This document shows positions 21,741-34,831 of a stretch of DNA of 64,000 bases, one piece after another. The notes under the pieces are model-generated. The model did not search any database and was not told the origin of the DNA. It saw nothing but the letters and a program-made list of their open reading frames with translations. Source of the stretch: Sesamum alatum (Eukaryota; Streptophyta; Magnoliopsida; Lamiales; Pedaliaceae); assembly GCA_034509735.1 (NCBI GenBank), contig JACGWO010000004.1:17217395-17281394 (forward strand), in the 5' to 3' direction. Positions within the stretch are counted from its first letter, which is position 1; every line of letters starts with the position of its first letter. The position numbers and the translations under genes are program-made.

Positions 21741-22168
21741 AGGTAAATTACAGCTATCTCCCTTAATTTTTGATATAATTATAAATATCCTATTCGTTGT
21801 TTGAGAAAATACAAATACCTTATGACTTTAACGTCCATCTAACAACGAACTCATTCTATTAGGTTTCCATCCAACTTTTGTGGTGAACTGTCTAAAATGC
21901 CCTTTTAGATGAAAAGTTATAATTTTATATACTTTATAAAATTTTCTAAAATATTGAAATGGACTAATATTCTCTATGGATTATTTATTTTATCCCCTCT
22001 CGGATTTTTTTACATCTTTTCAAATATTTTTTTTAAAAAAATAAAAAATTCAGTAAGGGTAAAGTAATATTTTTCACATCTCCGTTTAGGGGCTACATAA
22101 TTATTTTTCATTTGAGGGAGAAATTTGTAATTATATCAAATTTCATGGGAGGTAGTCGTAATATACCC
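21741..22168. mobile_element. Mutator-like MITE with 9-bp target duplication
   Basis: 428 bases. Terminal inverted repeats: left AGGTAAATTACAGCTATCTC; right (reverse complement) GGGTATATTACGACTACCTC; both go on to GATATAATTAYAAAT. Target duplication ATTATAGAA (21732-21740) and ATTCTAGAA (22169-22177), 8 of 9 identical. No coding sequence. Confidence 0.75.
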
Positions 22169-22177
22169 ATTCTAGAA

Positions 22178-22779
22178 AGGTGGATTTGTAATGTTACTCC
22201 ACTAATTCGGCTTTTTTAAAAAAAAAAATAAAAATAAGTACCAGTTCTGAACTTGTTTTTTGTTTATGTTCGAGAGAGAGACTGGTGTTTTGCCTTTAAG
22301 TTCACCAGATTAATTCTTGCTTCCTGTTTATCTGGTGAATCGCTTGAGGAAGCCATCATTTCTCTTCTTTGCTTTATTTGTTCTTACGTTATTACTGATC
22401 ACCTTTCTCCTCTTCTACAGGTGCTGAATTTCTAGCCACAATTTAGCTTTCCAGAGTTTGCTTTACGTAAGATTTGTCCCAAAAATTATATTTTTTTTTT
22501 CAATTTTCTGAACGATCTCTTTTCTTTTATTCTTTCTGCTTATACTTTTTTTTTTTTTTATTCGTAAACTTGGGGTTTGAGAATTCACATCAAGGCCTAC
22601 AAGTTTGGCGGCGGTGACTTTGAATAGGAATTGTAAGTAAACCTCCATTCCTCCCCTCCCCCCTCCTCCCCTCTCTCTCATGCGTGAAGTATAATCTCCT
22701 TCTTTTGCCAATCACAGTTTCATCCAAAGAAGTTTTGATTTACTTTTTAATTTGTCAACTTAGGCAACAAATTTATTTC
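22178..22779. other. AT- and CT-rich stretch, nothing recognised
   Basis: It may include the leader or an intron of the PMD pseudogene that starts after it, but no splice site can be defended. Confidence 0.45.
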
Positions 22780-23714
22780 AAGAATATTATTCCTCCTCCG
22801 AAGTGCATCATTTGATTATCCTTAATGATGAGATCAAACCAAGGAGAAAGGAACAACTTTTGGCGACTTACGCTCCTCTTATTGGTCGACACGTGAAGCA
22901 ATAATCAAGATTGACAAATTCAGTATACACAAAGCAATGGTCTTGAGAAATTCCACTAAGCAAGACTTCTAAGGTGGGGTCTCTGCAAGCACCTTCAGCC
23001 ATTCCAATGAATCAAATCCTTTGTCATTATTAGGCTGCCACATTGTCGAAGAGAAATTCAAGTAGGAGACACAAATCAATTTGGAGGCAAGTTTTCTTAC
23101 ATCAAAGGATCTTTGGAGTGGACCAAAGACATGCTTAATCGATGCGAGCACAACCTAGTCAACGCCTATATATATATGACCTCGTGTACACCTCATTGTT
23201 TACTTATGATCACAATTCTGACATCATCACGACATTTTGTGAAGCATAATGTCCATCAATCAACACTCTTCTAACATCCGTCAGAGAGTTGTACATCTCA
23301 TTATGAGACTTGCATAGTCTCACAGGCCTTCAACTAACTAGACTCTCTTATGATGAAGTTGTTCTACGTGCCGTGGAGCTCAATGGTGTTGACAAGATGC
23401 GAAGATACTTGTGCCTTTCTCTTGCAAATTTTTACTCCACACTTATCATTTGCTTCAAGGAATTAGAAATGGCAGTCAACTTTCCCAAGTCTCCATTGAT
23501 AAGTGGATCAATTTTTGGTTTAAAAGATCCCCCTCCGTCTAAAGAGAAGAAGACGATTCATCCCAAGTCGACTCATAATCCTTTCAGAAATTTTTGAATA
23601 CATGGCGAGTGATCCACTGCAAATGAAGCATTGTTCACAAAACTTGGCACTAAAAGAAGCTTAAAAGAGCATTCTTGGCAACGTATTTGGCATGTTGACT
23701 CGGCACCTTCATTC
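22780..23714 (+). pseudogene. PMD-family pseudogene, piece 1 (N-terminal)
   Basis: Read across three frames. Recognisable are SSSEVHHLIILNDEIKPRRK, then (next frame) STREAIIKIDKFSIHKAMVL with RNSTKQDF, SNPLSLLGCHIVEEKF, LEWTKDMLNRC, and in 23310-23597 YDEVVLRAVELNGVDKMRRY with KEKKTIHPKSTHNP. This order is that of plant mobile domain (aminotransferase-like) proteins as I recall the family; they are linked to transposons but also occur as host genes. Stops and shifts are frequent. The piece ends at 23714, where solo LTR-1 is inserted after CATTC. Confidence 0.65.
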
Positions 23715-25406
23715 TGTTGGAATAGGTGACCAGAAAGCCAATTGGATTGGTGGTTTTGGAAACTATTCAACAATCTTTATTAAAAGTAACTTTAGTATTG
23801 TTGAACATGGTAAGTGTTCGTCATTGGCATATGTATCTGTTGTGCTTACCGATTATGTTAAATGATGCTTTAACGTCACAACAGATGCCCACAGACCAAT
23901 TGGACAATCCATGCAGTTGGGCCGCGCATTGAATGGCAGCTATGAAATCAACTAATAAGGGTTGGGTCTGAAACGTTCCAAGTCGAGGACCTCGAGATTG
24001 AGCATCAAGAGTCCTATAGAGACTTGCACTAAGAGTCTTATTCATTAGATGAGTACCGTGTTTCATCGGCGATAGACGTGTGACGTCTATATGATCTTAG
24101 TGGGTTGGTCGACTGGGGTCGAGCCTACTGAGCTGACTCATGGGGATTGTCATATGGAAGTCATGGAGGCTTGGTCAGTATGACTGGAGTTCCCCGATTC
24201 GATAGTACGGGTATAGTCCTCGGACTCGAGGAACCACGGCGGTCACGTGCACAGGATGGCTATATCTTGGATCTGGGGAGAGGTGTTCATGTTGCGGACA
24301 TGTTCATTATAAGCCTTGTTCAGTGCAATCAGAATATGTAGCAATGACGGTGGGTTTTAAGAAGAGGATTCGTCCCCTGTTAGTATGTAATAGAGGTATC
24401 TCCTATGCACTCGGAGACACATTGATGCTTCTTAAAATTGTGGCGATAGTGGTTGATCGAGCAGGGAATGGTTCCCTGTGTCGATGCAATGAGGCATGCG
24501 TAGTCTCGAGTATTAATAATAGTTGCCTAGTTAGGGATGGAAACCGATGCTCAATTCTATTCCCTAGATTAAGGCCGGGAGACGGTAGACGGAAGGACCA
24601 TACCTATACGAAATTGGAACCCAAATGTTCACGCCAACATTCACCTACTCTCTAGTGCCATGGACCGTTGCTAAACGGCCACCCATGATGACGGGCTTTT
24701 GGGACACAAGCCCAAGTCTAGCTGAGGGTGAACCTAAAGAGTCACACACAAATCACCGAGGAGGTGGAAGAATTAATTTAAAATTAATTCTGGAAGATGG
24801 AAATTAATATAATTGGATTACATTAATTCCAAAAAGTATAAATAATTGGATTATCAATACTTGTGATAATCCATGTATGGATGACCCAATATAGGCTTGC
24901 TCTAATTAAATAAATCGGATTTATTTATTGAGAGTATTTGGGCTTAAGTCTTTAATTGGATTAAAAGGCTTTTGACATAATTTATTTGGGCTTTGAATTA
25001 AATTGAATTTAATTCATTGGATTTAGTGGGCTTGTTCTAATTGGATTAAAACAATGCCCGGCCCATTAAATTATGGCCCAAAGAGGCAAGTTGACTTCCA
25101 CTTTTGGAAGGAGAAGAGTTGGACTATTCCCATAATGAGACCAAGGCTTCTTTTGGAAGAGGACTTGTTCCTTTTGGAAAGGAACAAATCAACCTAAATC
25201 AAGATTTTCTCACTTGGTATGATTTGATCATACCTTGTGAGTAAGTGCTTTATTGATGGTTGATTTGGAATGTATCTAAATATGTCTAGGATGTATCTAG
25301 ACACATTCTATTAGTCTCATTAATTATGTATATATATATATACATAATTCATCCAAGTTAAGTTTCTCATTATTCATTTTTTAGCAAAAGAAAAGACTTC
25401 CTATCT

Positions 25407-25458
<52 letters not shown>

Positions 25459-25886
25459 CCCACTCTCTAGTTCTTCTTTGATTTAGGATCATTTGAAGAA
25501 TAAGAAAAGATCAAGGAATACATTAATCATAGTGTGATTCCTTATATCGATTTTTCTTCCTTTGTTTAATCCTTTCTAGCAAGAGGATTATACATTCTCC
25601 CCGTGTGGTGTAGATATCCTTAGAGGATCTCTACGTTGAGATCTAGAACGTGAACAAAATTGGAGACATAGCCGATCAAGAAAGCAACAAAGGTAACAAT
25701 TTCATTTACATTTGCACCTTTGTTCCTTTCGTACATTTGATTTAGAAATGTTTTAAAGTCTGCATATTTTACATCGAACGCCGGGGAGAGTCCAAGGAAA
25801 CACCCCTGCTGAGTTTAAAGTTTTATAATGTATTGTTTTTTTTTTTCACGCTTCCGCCGCGCTCCCTGATGGATCTATTTCCTTCA
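23715..25886 (+). repeat. Solo LTR-1 (2172 bp)
   Basis: Starts TGTTGGAATAGGTGACCAGAAAG and ends ATCTATTTCCTTCA. Target duplication CATTC (23710-23714) and CACTC (25887-25891), one mismatch. No primer site, coding region or polypurine tract on either side, so it is a solo LTR left by LTR-LTR recombination. It belongs with D and solo LTR-3. It contains a TA-rich stretch at 25327-25350 and a CT microsatellite at 25412-25455. Confidence 0.88.
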
Positions 25887-25891
25887 CACTC

Positions 25892-26511
25892 GTCCCTACT
25901 CATAATGTTTGTGTAATACTACCAAGTACTTTCAAATTGGCGATTGTCATGGCAATCGATTGAAAGGCTGGTCTTGTTGTTCTTATCTTGGCGAGCATCC
26001 ACAAAGGTTCGAACAAAATATCCAACTCTTCAAGGCCAACTCATGTGCATTTTCCATTTTTTATTCACTTTGTTTATAATTGGATAACACACTATTTTAA
26101 GACTTCCTATTTTTGCAAGGTGTACAAGGGCCAAAATGATGCCCTATGTGTAAAATACTATGATTCACTAGAGGCGAGAAAACGACTTCAGAAAAGGAAT
26201 TTTGTCTTTTGGACATGCAACATGATTAAGAAGGGCAAGGACTTCTTATACGTAGATGATGGCCATGCCAAATAATTTGAAGAAATTTATTTATGGTCAT
26301 CCGTTTTAAATTGTCTTCCTTTGCAGCAAGATGATCATTTTGTTATTGAACCTTACAACCAACATCGATTCATTCGCCAATTTGGATTCTTCAAAAAAGT
26401 TACATAAATCCTTTCACAAGATGTTCTCAAGGCTTCTTTAGAAGGAAGAATTCGTTACTAGTGATTATGCATTTTCTCCAAAATTATGGAAAAAGTATGG
26501 TGCCCTTCTAT
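25892..26511 (+). pseudogene. PMD-family pseudogene, piece 2 (core)
   Basis: Starts with KLAIVMAID and ILASIHKGSNKISNSSRPTH, then VHFPFFIHFVYNWITHYFKT, KYYDSLEARKRLQKRNFVFW, DFLYVDDGHAK with a stop at 26273, then HFVIEPYNQHRFIRQFGF near 26340 and FSPKLWKKYGALL to the next insertion. HYFxT, KYYDxxEARxRxxK and IEPYxxHRFxRQFG are the most typical strings of the family. The piece is bounded by CACTC on the left and TCTAT on the right, the target duplications of the two solo LTRs, so it joins piece 1 and piece 3. Confidence 0.7.
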
Positions 26512-28617
26512 TGTTAGGGTAGTACACGAAGTGCTAACTAGTTGGTAGGAATTAAACTAGACAGCACGTTGTAATACCCTTAAAGATAACAGTCTTTTTG
26601 TATTACATTTATTATATATAAAGACATTCTTCATTCACTACTTTGTCTAACTTATTTATGCACAAAAGAATGAAGTACCTATAACATATATAGCTATAGT
26701 GGCATCGTTACGCATTTGATTGTCATCAACGAAATATGCGTCCAAGGCTTTGGTCTTAAAAGATCCAAGCCAAGGATCAATGCAATTGGATATTATTGAT
26801 CTTGTGGAGGCATGCTCACATGACACACATTCTTATGAAGGGGACGTCTTGTTTCATGAACATTGGTGTGAGGATACTAATTTATGTGAGGATGCTCATT
26901 TGGAATAAGTGAACAGAACGACTCTATAGGAAATTCTAGATTGGAGTGACATCGTTGAACTTAGAATTTCTTGACTCGACAATGCAAGACTGCTTCTCAT
27001 GACTTAAGGCACCATAGTGCTCTTGTATTGGATCCTTGTACTTTGATTTATTTTCTGGTCATCTAGGTGATCATAAAGGAGATACTTTGGGTACAAGAAC
27101 ATACGATATGAAGGCTAATGAATGGCATATCACGGAATCATCAACCTGACCTAATGAGGCAGGAGATGTCCTATGCTCTTCTGATAATTTTGATTGATAA
27201 AATCCTTGGCAAAAGTATAACGACAACTAGACAATGTTTCCTAAATTTACTGTTTATTGAGAAACTAAAAGAAGTGATGCATAGCTATTGAGTCAAACAA
27301 GGTTTCGACTCACTATCCATGCCTTGGACTCAATCGAAGATAATTGATTGAAGGATCTTACTTGTGTGGTACTCATTGTCTATAGGTTCGCCATTTTCAC
27401 CTAGAGTAGGGCTTCATGGCGTGTTGCTAGACGCGAAGAATGATTGAATGGGTTTTTGAAATTAAGGAGTTAATTTTAAGATAATATTAATGAATATGAT
27501 TAATCAAATTTGACAAGTCACAAAAGTTGAGAGCCCATGACTATCACTAAGGTGAACCTAAGGGGTTATACACTTACTCGGAGGAATGGGCCTTCTTGAA
27601 TTAATTAATTCAAGGGTTGAATAAATTTAAGAAACCACTTAATCCAAATGTTGGATTAAGGATACAAAAATATTAACTAAAGTAGTTAATAGTTCTTGAG
27701 CTCAATTAATTTAATAATATTAAATTAATTATTTAAATAATTTAATTAGATTAAATCATGACCTATTTAATAGGATTAAACAAACTCAAGAAGAAGAAAT
27801 GTAAAATTAATTGATAGGACCGATTAATTTTGTCCTTGATTAATTTTGTAGGACAAAATTAATTAATGGATTTTTTGAAACTTCATTACAAAAAAATAAA
27901 ATATGGATTTAATAAATTCCATGGACCAAACCTCTAATATATTGTAGGACAAAATATTATTATTTGAGAGTGTCTATTTTTTAGAGAAATGAACTAACTA
28001 GGAGTTAATTTATTATTAGAAAAGGATTTGTATTTTGAAATGGACCTTTCTCAACTCAACTACTTGCGGAAGTAGGACTTCGCCCTATTTAAGGGGTGGA
28101 GGGGCCGGCCATATGTGTATCAAGGAAGCAAAAAGTCGGGCCCCTTCTCTCAAATAGCCTTGTGTTTACATCTCTTTCCCCACAAAAATATTATTCTATC
28201 TTTTCACAATAAAGGTGGTTTGTTTCACATAGTATACCCAACATTAAGGTGTATACTTCTTGATTTCTTGGTGCATTGAAGAAGTGAGGGTTTGGAGTTG
28301 ATGAGTATCCAATCCAAATGTCGTTGTGCATCTGAGGTGTGGATAGCGCTAGAGGAGCAACACTTGGGTCTCTAGAAAGCTGATGATGGTGGTTTGTGGT
28401 TAGATAATGCTTGGAAGCGTTTCTTGACAAACTACATCAGTGGAAGTGCAAAAGGTATATATTAGATTTAACGCTTTCAAGTTTATTATGTTATTCGCCA
28501 TAATCCGTTATTCGAAAGAACATATGCTTGTATCATTTAGAATTATGCATGTTCGTTTAATCGTTAATTTTTTTTCAATTCCAATGCGCCTCCCTGCCCA
28601 TAATTTCGAATCCAACA
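26512..28617 (+). repeat. Solo LTR-2 (2106 bp)
   Basis: TGTTAGGGTAGTACACG to TTCGAATCCAACA, with exact target duplication TCTAT at 26507-26511 and 28618-28622. It is only distantly related to the other LTRs. It has CTAAGGTGAACCTAAGGGGT near 27550, a motif common to all the copia LTRs here. Confidence 0.88.
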
Positions 28618-28622
28618 TCTAT

Positions 28623-29480
28623 GGTCCTACATGCAAAAAAAACAAAAATTCCGAGGCGTACAAGAAATGGTGGGGCTAAATTCATGGTGGTTATTTTGAA
28701 GAAAATGTGGCGAATCATGATTCAAACTCAAGAAGGATTCTTCCCAAAGACAAAGAGTGTTATAAAGGACTTGTTCAAGATCTACCTCGTATGCATGTTG
28801 CTTCTCTTCCTCACAAGCAGAATCTTCAAATCGTTGAGTCTATTTAAGTGAATATACAGAAAAGTACTTCTTGTCCCTTGGAGGAAAGTGGGAGCAGCAA
28901 CCTTGATCGTTATCGAAGAGGCTGAAAAGGAATTTTAACTATTCTAAACCAACGAACATCAATGTTAATGGTGATGTCTCAAGTCATCCACTATCAATGA
29001 AATTTTGCCAAGGAGGTTTTTGCTTAAATTTCCTCTTTTACTTGTAAGAAATTAGATTTTTTTTTTTCTTTCTAACATAAGTCAAATGCACGTTGAAGTT
29101 AGAAGAAGAAATCCTAGATGCCAAAGATAATGCGACATCTCAAGATAGCCAAGGATCGATTTTGAGGCCTAATTTGTCGGCTGCAACTCTTCTAGTCTAA
29201 ATGGGGCTTAAGGTAAAACAAAATCTTCACCATACTACAGTGTCTATATTTGTAGGTGAGAAATTCGTGCTTAATCATCAAAAGGACTATCTTCAAAAGA
29301 TGTGAAGTGATCTTCTTGTGAAAATATCAAGCACCTCAATTAATTTCATCTTATCTATCAAAGACAATGTTCAATTTGTTCTTAAGTCCATGAAGAGTTT
29401 ATAGAACTTTGATATTTGAAAAGTGGAAGAGTTGTTGAACGTGTTGTTTCCAAGGCTATTGCTTATGACGAAGCAAGATC
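28623..29480 (+). pseudogene. PMD-family pseudogene, piece 3
   Basis: Continues with AYKKWWGKIHGGYFEENV-like sequence (28655-28710), SSNLDRYRR (28900), and KFVLNHQKDYLQKM, LLVKISSTSINFILSIKDN, VQFVLKSMKS (29260-29400), then AYDEARS at 29462-29480. These match the region between the PMD core and the C-terminal coiled coil in family members. Multiple stops. The reading ends at the left edge of Copia-F (29481) and continues at 56859. Confidence 0.65.
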
Positions 29481-30375
29481 TGTTAGCTTCGTATATGCCT
29501 CGAGATGTTAAATGCAGTGGAAAGTATAGGTTAAATTACAATACAATATTGTAATTAGCAATCAAATCGCTCGTCTCGTTGTTGATACGATGCGGATCTC
29601 ATACATAAAGGAGTCAATTGAATCATTTAGAGATACCAACCTTTGGTGCACTCCGCTTGATGTAGATGATATGAACATTCTCAAGAACAGACGTTTTTCC
29701 AAGTAATCGGTGGAAAACGACTACTAGTTGTCCGGCAAGGTAGAAGACGTTTCAGTCGTTGTTCACGGTAGGAACACAAGTGTCTTCCCTCTAAAATTGA
29801 TCCACACCACCTATGAGAGAATCTTCTTTAACCTTATGCTAGGAGGTGTTAGAGGATTACGGTAGATCAACAATTGATCAAAGGAGAAGACAAGAGAACT
29901 TGTTTCTCTTTGGAAAGGGATGAGAGCAAGAAAGCAATAGAGCACGGGAACAAGTGATAAGAAAGCAAAGGGTTGTCTTAAATGGCGACCAAGGATCCTA
30001 TTTAAGACCTCCTTTGAAGAAGCAAAGTTCAACTTGTCTTCTTCTTCTTGCAAAGAGGAAGGAAGACAAGTGTTATTCTTCTTCTTACAAAAGGACAAAC
30101 TTGTTTTGTCATATTGAGAAAAAAAGTTCAACTTTGCTTTTTCTTCTTACAAAAGGACAAACTTGTCTTGTCATATTAAGAAGAGAAGTTCTACTTTGCT
30201 TCCTCATCTTCAATAAGAAAAGTTCAACTTGGATTCTTCTTCTTACAAAAAAGACAAACTTGTTTTGTCATATTAAGAAGAGAAGTTTGAGTTTGCTTCT
30301 TCATTTTCAAGAAGACAAATTCAACTTTGTTTCTTCGTATTCAAGAAAACAAGTTCAACTTTGCTTCTTCATAAG
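29481..30375 (-). repeat. Copia-F 3' LTR, distal part
   Basis: U5/R side of the LTR. It contains repeats of AAGTTCAACTTTGCTTCTTC with runs of GAAGA and CTTCTTC (29990-30370), a purine/pyrimidine-rich low-complexity stretch. It stops at ATAAG where Copia-G is inserted and resumes at 52416. Confidence 0.75.
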
Positions 30376-31044
30376 TGAAGGAAGTGGATCCGTCCGACTG
30401 CGCAGCGGAAGCACGAAGATTGCAAAAGTAAACACAAATTGCATAATATATAAAAAAAAATTGATCTAATGGGTGTACCTTTGAATCTCTCTTGGGCGTT
30501 CGATGTAGGATGTGTAGGTACCAAAGACTAACACATGGGACACATAGTGACGGGTAAATGAAAATTACATGAACATAAATGTAATAGTTACCTTGAAGTG
30601 TTCTTGTATGCCGGCTACAAGCTTTGCTCCCTTTGTTATCGATCCAAACATGTCCACGTGATCTCAAGTGTAGAGATCCTGTAACGACGTCCACACCACA
30701 TTGGGAGAAGTCTTGATTTCCTTGCTAGAAGAAATCAAACCTTGGAAGAAAATGAGATTGAAAGGACTATACTATTAGATTTTATATCCTTTTCAATCAA
30801 GCATTGTTCTTCAATTGATCCTAGATCAAGAAACACAAAGCCTAGGGATAGGGGGAGAGAGAGGGTCAGTCGAGAGCTATAAAGAGACAGGGCAAGAATG
30901 TATTATGAGAGTTTTGAGTGGTTTAAACATATAAATATATAATTAATGGGATGATAGAATTATGTATAGATACATTGAGATGTGTATAGATGCATCCTAG
31001 TCATCCCATCAATCAAGCCTCAAATCACAAGGTATGATCAAATT
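30376..31044 (-). repeat. Copia-G 3' LTR, remnant
   Basis: Aligns with 48505-48822 plus 50970-51260 of the G 5' LTR, including AGTCTTGATTTCCTTGCTAG and the AGAGAGAGGGTC stretch. The rest of its U3 is lost where Copia-E begins. Confidence 0.82.
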
Positions 31045-32128
31045 TAAGGACAAACGGATCCACCCGGGAGCGCGAGTGGAAGCGAGAGAGGCGCATTTTA
31101 ATGGTATTTAAAATGCATAACATAATAAAAATGTCCAAGGGATGTACGCTTGGGTGCTCAACCGGGCGTTCAATATAAAATATGATATAATACAAGTACA
31201 TCATATAGGGCGCATAGAAAAACATAAAGAAAACTACATCAAACTAAATGGTAGTTACCTTTGTATTTATCTTCTGTATACCACTACTACCGTTGTTCCC
31301 TTTAAAGATGGCACACGTTCACCAAGATTTAAACATATAAATCCTCTAACAAAGTCCACACCACACTGGGAGAAGTTACGTTTTTCTTACTGGAGAAAAA
31401 TGGACCTAGAAAGATGAGATCGAAAAGAGGATTGCACTATCGCATTAGTGTATTCTCCTTGATCTAGCTTTGCTCTTCAATTGATCTAGATCAATGAAAC
31501 AACAAAGTGAAAGGGAGAGAGTAGTAGGGGTGGCCGAGTGAGAGAGAGAGAGATGAGATTGCTTTCTTCTTTTTCTTAGAAAAGGATGAATAATAATCTT
31601 CTTACTTGTTGGTGAATGTATATACACAACATACATCATTGGATTGTGTCTAGGTTCATCCAAAGGATGTCTAGATACATTGCAGTCAATTACCTATCAA
31701 TCTTCAATCAAGCCTAGCATTTTACAAGGTATGATTAAATCATACCACGTAAAGGAGGCTTGATTGGAGTTGATTTGTTCCTTTCCAAAAAGAACAAGTC
31801 AACCATCCAACAAGGCCTACATGGCCAGTGCTTCCAAAAAGTAGCCAAAATCTGCCATCCATATATGGGAGGAGTCCAACTCCTCCTAATTCCAAAAGTG
31901 AAATTAACATCTCTCAGGGCCAAAAATTAATGGACATGGTTTTATTGTAATCTAATTTTAAAAAAAGCCTAAGAATTAAATCTAATTTAATTCAAGGTCC
32001 AATTATATAAAGTCTATTGGCCTTTTAATTCAATTAAAAGATCCAACCTCATGATGTCCTTTTAATTGATAAATCACATTTATCAATTAATCGTGGGCCC
32101 GATACAATATCGGCATGCCCATCTAATG
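31045..32128 (-). repeat. Copia-E 3' LTR, R-U5 half only
   Basis: Matches the 3' half of the D LTR (40050-41140, opposite strand). About 1 kb of U3 and the polypurine tract are deleted, so RNase H sequence follows directly at 32129. Confidence 0.75.
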
Positions 32129-32559
32129 GATCTAAAGTCAATCACCCATTGACCTCAAACCTATCTTATCAAGATCTTGAATATGGGCAATTTGAACATC
32201 GGCTAAGTAAGTGGATCTGCTATGTTTTCTACTAAGCTGACTCGGTCCATTCGAACGTCACCTCTGCTAAACCATCTCTCTAAGTAGATGGTAACGTCTA
32301 AGAATGTCCTTCGCTGGGTGATGAGATCTCGGTTCCTTTGCTTGTGCTATCGCCACGTTGTTATCGCAGAATATAAACTATTGGCTCAACAATGCTAGCA
32401 CTACATCCAACTTTTGGATGTAGTTTTTCATCCAAAACGCCTCCTTAGCAGCTTCCGAAGCCTCTATGTATTCAAACTCTATGGTGGAATCCGCCATGGT
32501 CGCTGTAGGGAACTCTTCCAAGAAACCACGTCACGATTAAGTTTGAACACTACACCAGA
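32129..32559 (-). pseudogene. Copia-E RNase H remnant
   Basis: Minus-strand codons match Copia-A RNase H with stops: VDGVRMDRVSLVENIADPLT-like end near 32200-32270, the CDNNVAIAQAKEPRSHHPAK-like middle and the AEYIEASEAAKEAFWMKNYI-like segment near 32430-32480. It is followed by the connection segment at 32560. No continuous frame. Confidence 0.75.
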
Positions 32560-33829
32560 CTAGGACTTGGCATCGTCATCGTCCAACTGGAAGCTAGCGT
32601 CGATGTAGCCTTTCAGTATCAATTCTCCACCACTGTAGATCAAGAACATATCCTTTATCCTTTTCAGGTACTTAGGAATGGTCTTGACTGCACTCCAGTG
32701 TGCCTCTCCCGCACATGCCTGATATTGACTTGTTACACTCAAAGTGAAAGCCACGTTAGGTCTAGTGCACTGGACAATGCTACCTAAGACTAAAGCATAG
32801 GGGATGTCCGACATCCGTTTAAGCTCCTCATCAGTCTTAGGAGACTACTTCTTGGACAACTTAATTCCATGCCTCATAGGAAGGAATCCTCGTTTTCAGT
32901 TCTCCATCTTGAATCTCTTCAAGACCTTAATATACGAGGACTAGGTCATTCCTAACATCCTTCTAGATCTGTCCCTGTAGATCTTGAGGCCAAGGATGTA
33001 GGATGCCTCACCCATATTCTTTATGGAAAATTGAGTTGACAACGAAGCTTTAGTGGTGCCTAACATCTTGGCATCATTCCTAATGAGCAAGATATCATCC
33101 ACGTAAAGCACAAAGTACTTAACTGAACTCCCACTGATCTTGTATACAAAAGGACTAGACTCGTTCTTAATGAAATCATATCCCTATTTGACTTCATCAA
33201 AACGTATGTTCTAGCTTCGAAAAACTTGTTTGAGGCCATATATGTAGCTCTAGAGACGGCAGACCTTTTTGCTTTTCTCCAACAGATGTGAATCCCTTCG
33301 GTTGATCCATATAGATCTCTTCCTCTTCAAAACCATTAAGGAAGGCAGTTTTCACGTCCAACTGCCATATTTCATAGTCATAGCATGCTGCTATAACAAG
33401 CAATATCCGAATAGACTTAGCCATTGTTACAGACGAGTAGGTTTCCTCAAAGTTGACCCTGGGTCATTGAGTATAACCCTTCCACACAAGCCTGGCCTTG
33501 AAGGTTGTAACCTCCCCGTCAGCTCCAAGCTTATGTTTGTAGACCCATTTACACCCTATGGGTTTGACTCCTTTGGGTGGGTCCACTATGTTCGAAACCA
33601 GATTTGTACTCATTTAGTCCATTTCGAATATGGCCTCGAGCTACTTATTCGAGTTGATGTCCGACATCACTTCTCCGTATGTCTTTGGATCGTTTTCCAA
33701 TTGACTGGTTAGGCATAGAAAACCATACCTATCAAGTGGTTGAGATACTCTGGCTGACCTATGAAGGACTGGAACATCACTAGTGGGAACTACAAGCTCA
33801 AATGTCATCATTGCTGTCTCATGAGGCAC
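32560..33829 (-). pseudogene. Copia-E reverse transcriptase remnant
   Basis: Minus-strand pieces: 33641-33829 (end of linker, RYGFLCLTSQ, NDPKTYGEVMSDI), 33197-33424 (MAKSIRILLVIAACYDYEIW, LDVKTAFLNGFEEEEIYMDQ), about 33090-33120 with the catalytic YVDDILLI intact, and 32560-32814 (ALVLGSIVQCTRPNVAFTLS, GYIDASFQLDDDDAKS). Stops and shifts separate them. All main motifs are present, so this was a full polymerase. Confidence 0.85.
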
Positions 33830-34066
33830 CTCACTTGATTCCTCAAGGAGTGTCTCATCGCGTCAGTTATCCGATGAAAAACTCTTTTCCCAATAACACT
33901 GTGTTCCGCAAGACAAAAAAAAACTTTTGTTCAGAGGGATCATAGTAATAATACCTCACAATTTTTTCTGGATATCCGATGACCTGCAAAAACTAGACCT
34001 TGAGTCCAGTTTATCTCCCACTAACATCTTGACGTATGCGGGGCTAGCCCACACCCTCAAGTATTT

Positions 34067-34571
34067 TTAGGAGGTAGGCTTGCCATGCCATATCCCATAT
34101 AGTGTCTGGGATATCTTCTTAGATGGTGCCATGTTCAAAAGCTTGGCCGCCATCTCAAGAGCGTATCCCCAGAAGAACAATGGGAGTTCAGAGTAACTCA
34201 TCATGGACTGGACCATGTCCAACTGCGGTGTTCTAGGAGGAGTCCATTGAGAGAGAATTCCATTCTCTTTTAGGTAATCAATGAAATCACCACTTAAATA
34301 CTCTCCACATCGGTCCGTCCAAAGATCCTTAACCTTGTGACCGATTTGGTTCTCAACTTCAAGACTGTATTCCATAAACCTTTTGAAAGGCTTCAAATTT
34401 GTACCTCACCAGGTAAACATAACTATACCATGAGTGATCATCGGTAAAGGTTATGAAGTACAAGTACCCACCTTTTGCTTGAGTATTTAATGATCCACAG
34501 ACGTCTGTATGGATCAAATTCAAGAGACCATTGGTTAGCGTGCTTTGTCGAACAAAACGTTTATTGGTCAT
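34067..34571 (-). pseudogene. Copia-E integrase, lacks the catalytic Glu segment
   Basis: Two overlapping minus-strand frames: 34359-34571 (MTNKRFVRQSTLTNGLLNLI, HTDVCGSLNTQAKGG) and 34067-34396 (DLWTDRCGEYLSGDFIDYLK). After WTPPRTPQL the sequence goes directly to DMVQSMMS; about 12 residues present in A and B (the segment with SERRNRTLL, which holds the glutamate of the DDE triad) are missing without a frameshift. The integrase could not have been active after this deletion. Confidence 0.85.
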
Positions 34572-34831
34572 ATATCCAGAGTTGGTAGGTTGTCTAAATT
34601 GTCTATTTCTAGACTTTTTGAGTTCACCAACCTCTTTATCCTATCATTTGAGATATAGCCTAACCTCGCATGCCATATCTGTACATTATCTTTATTATCA
34701 TGTTTACGTTTGTGTTCGGTAGTTATAATCCAGTTGAACTGTTGAAGTATGTACAGACCGTTAACTAGTGTAACAAACAGATGAGAAATACCATCATTGA
34801 TACTATAAAAAACACTTTTATTGATGGTAAA

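Noticed and set aside
22253..22435. Short plus-strand frame before the PMD pseudogene
   Set aside because: No motif and not collinear with the PMD family; cannot be tied to piece 1.
25412..25455. CT microsatellite, with CA at 11752-11770, GT at 37075-37091, TA at 5656-5683 and AT at 56188-56206
   Set aside because: Ordinary low-complexity tracts, not a special signal; mentioned under their host elements.
33269..33712. Plus-strand frame of 147 codons
   Set aside because: Antisense of Copia-E reverse transcriptase; the same holds for 41854-42306 opposite Copia-B.
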